From contig MU400601.1 in the NCBI GenBank assembly GCA_022578965.1, positions 1 to 64,000 of the forward strand: 64,000 bases of DNA, in the 5' to 3' direction. This stretch comes from Xylaria sp. FL1777. Lineage: Eukaryota; Ascomycota; Sordariomycetes; Xylariales; Xylariaceae. Positions within the stretch are counted from its first letter, which is position 1. Each line of letters starts with the position of its first letter. A program made the position numbers and the translations under genes. Of this stretch, positions 60,800-64,000 are shown in pieces. Under the pieces are notes generated by a model. That model made no database searches. It was not told where the DNA came from and saw only the letters and a list, made by a program, of their open reading frames with translations.

Positions 60800-62688
60800 A
60801 TGGGCCAGAATCCGTCCCACGAGGCTGCACATGCCTCCAAGGCGGAGCTGACAGCACATCTCGTACGCTGAAGAATTCCCATTGAAACGGCTGATCGGAG
60901 ACTAACGTATGCTCCGTCTCCCAGGCTGATAAGTTCGCCCGTAGATGTTACGAGCCTCTGGAGCTCTACTCCTTTAAAGACAACTTCAGGTCTCTCGCCG
61001 ACCGTGAGGGTGATGTGCGGTACTTGAGGGAAGACACCATTGCACGCTTTCTTGAGGTGCCCGACATACTTGCTGTCTCACCTGTCTTATTCCAGATGAT
61101 CTCCTTCATCGGTGCCTTTCCTTTTCTCCAGGATGCACCCGTCATTCTAGGCTTCGAGCAGATGATTATGGTTGTTGCTATCATGACTGAGCGTTACACT
61201 AAGGTCCTCGCCAGAAGCGCCACAAATCGAAGGAAGCTGCTGTTCAAGAGTCTGGCAGTGTACGATCGTAAGCTGTCTGAGATGGAGAGCCAGACTTCTG
61301 CTTCGAACACGGATCCTGGCCAAATAGGTGCTGGAGGCCATGCGCCTGGTTTCGCGGTGGACCAAGCCGGTGACGATGACGGCGACAACGATGACGATGA
61401 TGATTTGGTCATGGCCGCCTTGAACTCACTTGATATCGATGACGCTTTTAAAGCCGGCGACTCCCACGCTGCAACCACGCACGGTGCTATGATCCCAGCC
61501 GATAACTTTCGAAGATTAATCATGTTACTCCTAATCGCGTGCCCGCTCAGTCCTCAAGAAAGCCTCTCGGCTTATGCCGACAGAATTACGGGTTGTTCCC
61601 TCGATAGTCTTCGAGATACCGCCGAAAACGTACTGTCTGCTTTCATTAACGTGGAGAAGTCTCCCGGCATCACCTTCACTCAGTTTAGAGAAGTGCTGCC
61701 TACTAACTTCCCATATCTCTTCAATGGCTTTAACCCGTTATTTGAACATTTCCTCTTCTCCAAGAATTTGGATCTCTCAAGGCGTAAAGACAGCATAGTT
61801 AAACCAGTCCCCGCAACACTGGCGCCTCCACCCCTTCTTCAAGACAAGGGTCAAATCTTGAACTTGGACATTCTTTCACAGCTATCGTTTTTTATAGATG
61901 GGAACGACCTTTTCCGACGGCTGCGACTGCTATACTCGGGCGCTGATGCCGGCTATTCAATGGGGAGCTACGAGACTAAAGTATTCAACTGGCGTGCCCC
62001 TACCATCCTTCTTGTATCGGGAACCCGCCTAGACAAAACAGAATCAAGACGCGGGTCGGAAGGCGTGTTCTATGATTCATTACCACCCCAGCGATTTCCC
62101 AACGGAAGCACAGCCCATCGCGATCGTTTAGTCTTCGGGGCTCTGATAAGACAGCCGTGGCGAGTGACGAATAAAGAATGTTTTGGGGCGGATGACATGC
62201 TCTTATTCCAACTTTCTCCGATCCATGATGTTTTCTCTGCCTCAGCCGTGAACGGGAATTACGCGGCATTTACCAAAGCCCCGGCAACTCACCCTGGCAT
62301 CAGTATTGGTTCGCCGCCACCGCCCACGAGCTCTTCTTCACGGCACGCTCCAGTAAGGCACCTCGGACCGGTCTCTCTTACACTTGACTCAAGTTTCGAG
62401 TTTGGCGTCTTTAACCATGATTTCACGTCGCGTGGCGGCGCGTTTTCAACTAGTGCCTCACGCAAGTTCGATTTCCAGGAGCGCTTCTCTATTGACGACA
62501 TCGAAGTTTGGGGTTGCGGAGGTGACGAGGAGGCAAGGATCCAGAGGGAACGTTGGGAGTGGGAAGCGCGGGAAGCTGAAGCTAGAAGGCGTGTTAACCT
62601 GGGTACTGGTGATATTGCTGCTGACAGAGCTCTCCTCGAGATGGCCGGCCTTATCGGATCAAATCGGAGCGGGGGTTCGATGGGCTGA
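60800..62688 (+). CDS. RTC5: TLDc-domain protein, RTC5-like
   Basis: Relative of yeast Restriction of Telomere Capping 5, 608 aa, whose yeast homologue is linked to the vacuolar V-ATPase. Two exons: 60800-60862 and 60925-62688, intron of 62 nt. It begins MGQNPSHEAAH, a likely N-myristoylation site (Gly2), followed by LELYSFKDNFRSLADREGDVRYL. An acidic Asp run lies at about residues 140-150. The TLDc domain occupies roughly 310-540 (LLYSGADAGYS, FNWRAPTILLVSGT, VFGALIRQPW, LFQLSPIHDVF, LTLDSSFEFGVFNHD), ending in an Arg/Glu-rich helix. The upstream ATG was chosen for the MGQ start. Confidence 0.93.
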
Positions 62689-63138
62689 AGCTTTTTTTTA
62701 TCCCGACGAATTGTTGCGATGGCGGGCGTTTTGAAGCCACGAACTTGACGGATGGCGTTTTAGGCTTAGCCGAGTTAACTAGAATGGCGGCGTGTACGAC
62801 TGGCTATGATGCCGTGATTTAATTTTCATCGAAGTTGACATTCTACTCATGGGGGGATTGTACTTAACTGTATCACATACTATTTATAAGCCACACACAT
62901 ATATAAAGCTGTTGGTATCTTCGGAGCAGTACGAACCTGTAGTATCGTCCGCTCGCAGTCGCTTTTGGGATAATGATACAATATAAGCACTGTATATACA
63001 GACAAAATAGGGTTTTGTTCCCAATCATGTGGTCAATATTTCCTCAAGGGGACCCAATTCGTGTTTCCTTCCAGAGCTATAGAATTCCTATAACTCTTGG
63101 CTTGTCAACAGCCCAGAGTCATAGGAGATACTCGGGGT
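62689..63138. other. Intergenic between convergent RTC5-like and RCF1 genes
   Basis: Shared 3' region of 450 bp. No gene or repeat of note. Confidence 0.5.
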
Positions 63139-64000
63139 TTATTTCTTTTGTGCTTCTGCATCTGATTTTGTTTGCTCGGCGGGCCCTTTCTTCGTACCGA
63201 ACCAACCGCCGGAACCCGACAGTGCACCCAGCACACTCGAGCCTCCTCTCGTCTCCTGCGGAGCCACATCGGCCGTGCTCTCCAAGCCAGTGCTGGCAGC
63301 CGTGGTCGTGGTAGTGTCCGCGGAGGTAGTAGCAACCATGGGCTCTTGTTCGCTTTCCTGCTCTTGTGTACGTTTTTTCTCGAGGCGCTCGCGCTTCCTC
63401 TTAATAGCGGCCTGGAGCTCCTTGTCTTCCTGGTCCCTGACTTCAAGCTCGTGCAGCCATTTCTGGTTCCTCTCCTCTGCACGCTTCTGGGCCTCGAGCT
63501 TGATCAGCTCCTTTCGCTTCTCGCGGTCGGCGCCGTAGTATGCACCACCGGCGACCATGGCCAGCACGGTGAAGGCCTGGGCGCCGATACGTGCGCGGAA
63601 CATGCGCTGCACGCTGGCGTGGTCACCGCGGCGCATGGCGCGCCAGGCATTGTATAGGGCGGCACAGGTCAGGATAGTGCCTGTTTACGTCGTGAGAGAA
63701 GATTTGGTTAGCGATTGAGATGTTCATGGTCGCGTGGGGTCGGACACATTGCGTCATATCCGGTGGCTGCTCGTGAGGCGGAGAGGGCCGTGGTTGGCGT
63801 GCCAGAGAAACGGCACAAGAGGCATACCTAAGGGAATGAGAGGCTCTTCTCGTAGCTTGCGGCTGACTCTCTGGAAGCCGGTCTCCTGGTATTCTCTAGA
63901 CAAGAGCGGAAAGGAAGAAAGGTAAGTAAGCTCTGTATAGGCGATAAGAAGGGCAATTGGGGGGGGACGTACTTATCGTCGTCAAATGACGACGGTAGCG
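63139..64000 (-). CDS. RCF1: Respiratory supercomplex factor 1 (HIG1 domain), 5' end outside window
   Basis: Mitochondrial inner-membrane assembly factor linking complexes III and IV. Visible exons: 64000-63973 (partial), 63895-63828 and 63680-63139. They encode PSSFDDDKEYQETGFQRV, KLREEPLIPLGTILTCAALYNAW, then RGDHASVQRMFRARIGAQAFTVLAMVAGG, the two-helix HIG1 hairpin with the conserved Q-R-x-M-F-R-A-R motif. A long Lys/Arg/Glu coiled-coil-like segment and a Thr/Ser/Ala-rich tail of about 70 residues follow. The first residues lie beyond the right edge. Confidence 0.92.

Overview
This window is nuclear DNA of a filamentous ascomycete (Pezizomycotina, probably Sordariomycetes). The genes carry short spliceosomal introns with GTRNGT donors, CTRAY branch points and YAG acceptors. 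A repeat-rich AT block shows the one-sided C-to-T/G-to-A decay expected from repeat-induced point mutation (RIP). The gene set (Zn2Cys6 regulator, PDR transporter, secreted GH51 arabinofuranosidase and PL1 pectate lyase) suggests a plant-associated or saprotrophic fungus. Placement below class is not supported.

Layout. Positions 1 to about 13,980 form an AT-rich transposon graveyard. It holds a complete but dead Ty3/gypsy-type LTR retrotransposon on the minus strand (508-7446), nested in an unclassified repeat whose second copy lies at 10713-12710. It also holds a 655-bp Mutator-like non-autonomous element, the end of a second such element at the left edge, and an intact-looking 494-bp fold-back MITE with normal base composition (13138-13631). 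Composition then switches abruptly to gene-bearing DNA.

Genes left to right: a fragment with zinc-binding-type Cys motifs (-); argininosuccinate lyase (+); Zn2Cys6 regulator (-) divergent from a PDR-type ABC transporter (+); TRK potassium transporter (-); ER-type FKBP with C-terminal HNEL (-); a 76-aa small protein (+); GNA1 (-); DNA polymerase kappa (-); GH51 arabinofuranosidase (-); RPEL-repeat protein (-); RidA/YjgF protein (-); MFS anion symporter (+); pectate lyase PL1 (-); GNAT acetyltransferase (-); P-loop sulfotransferase-like protein (+); RTC5-type TLDc protein (+); and RCF1 (HIG1 domain), cut by the right edge (-). All coordinates given for spliced genes were built by hand, and exon phases sum to whole codons in each complete model.

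The most unusual observation is splicing. In three unrelated genes (TRK, GH51, sulfotransferase) no single intron restores the conserved reading frame. In each case the exon is followed by GGT, and the frame closes exactly if an internal intron interrupts the external donor between its first base (G) and second base (T). These are spliceosomal twin introns (stwintrons) of the D1 type. After internal excision the external donors read GTACGT, GTGAGT and GTGAGT. A GC-AG intron inside the argininosuccinate lyase signature and an 18-nt microexon in the MFS gene add to an intron-rich picture.
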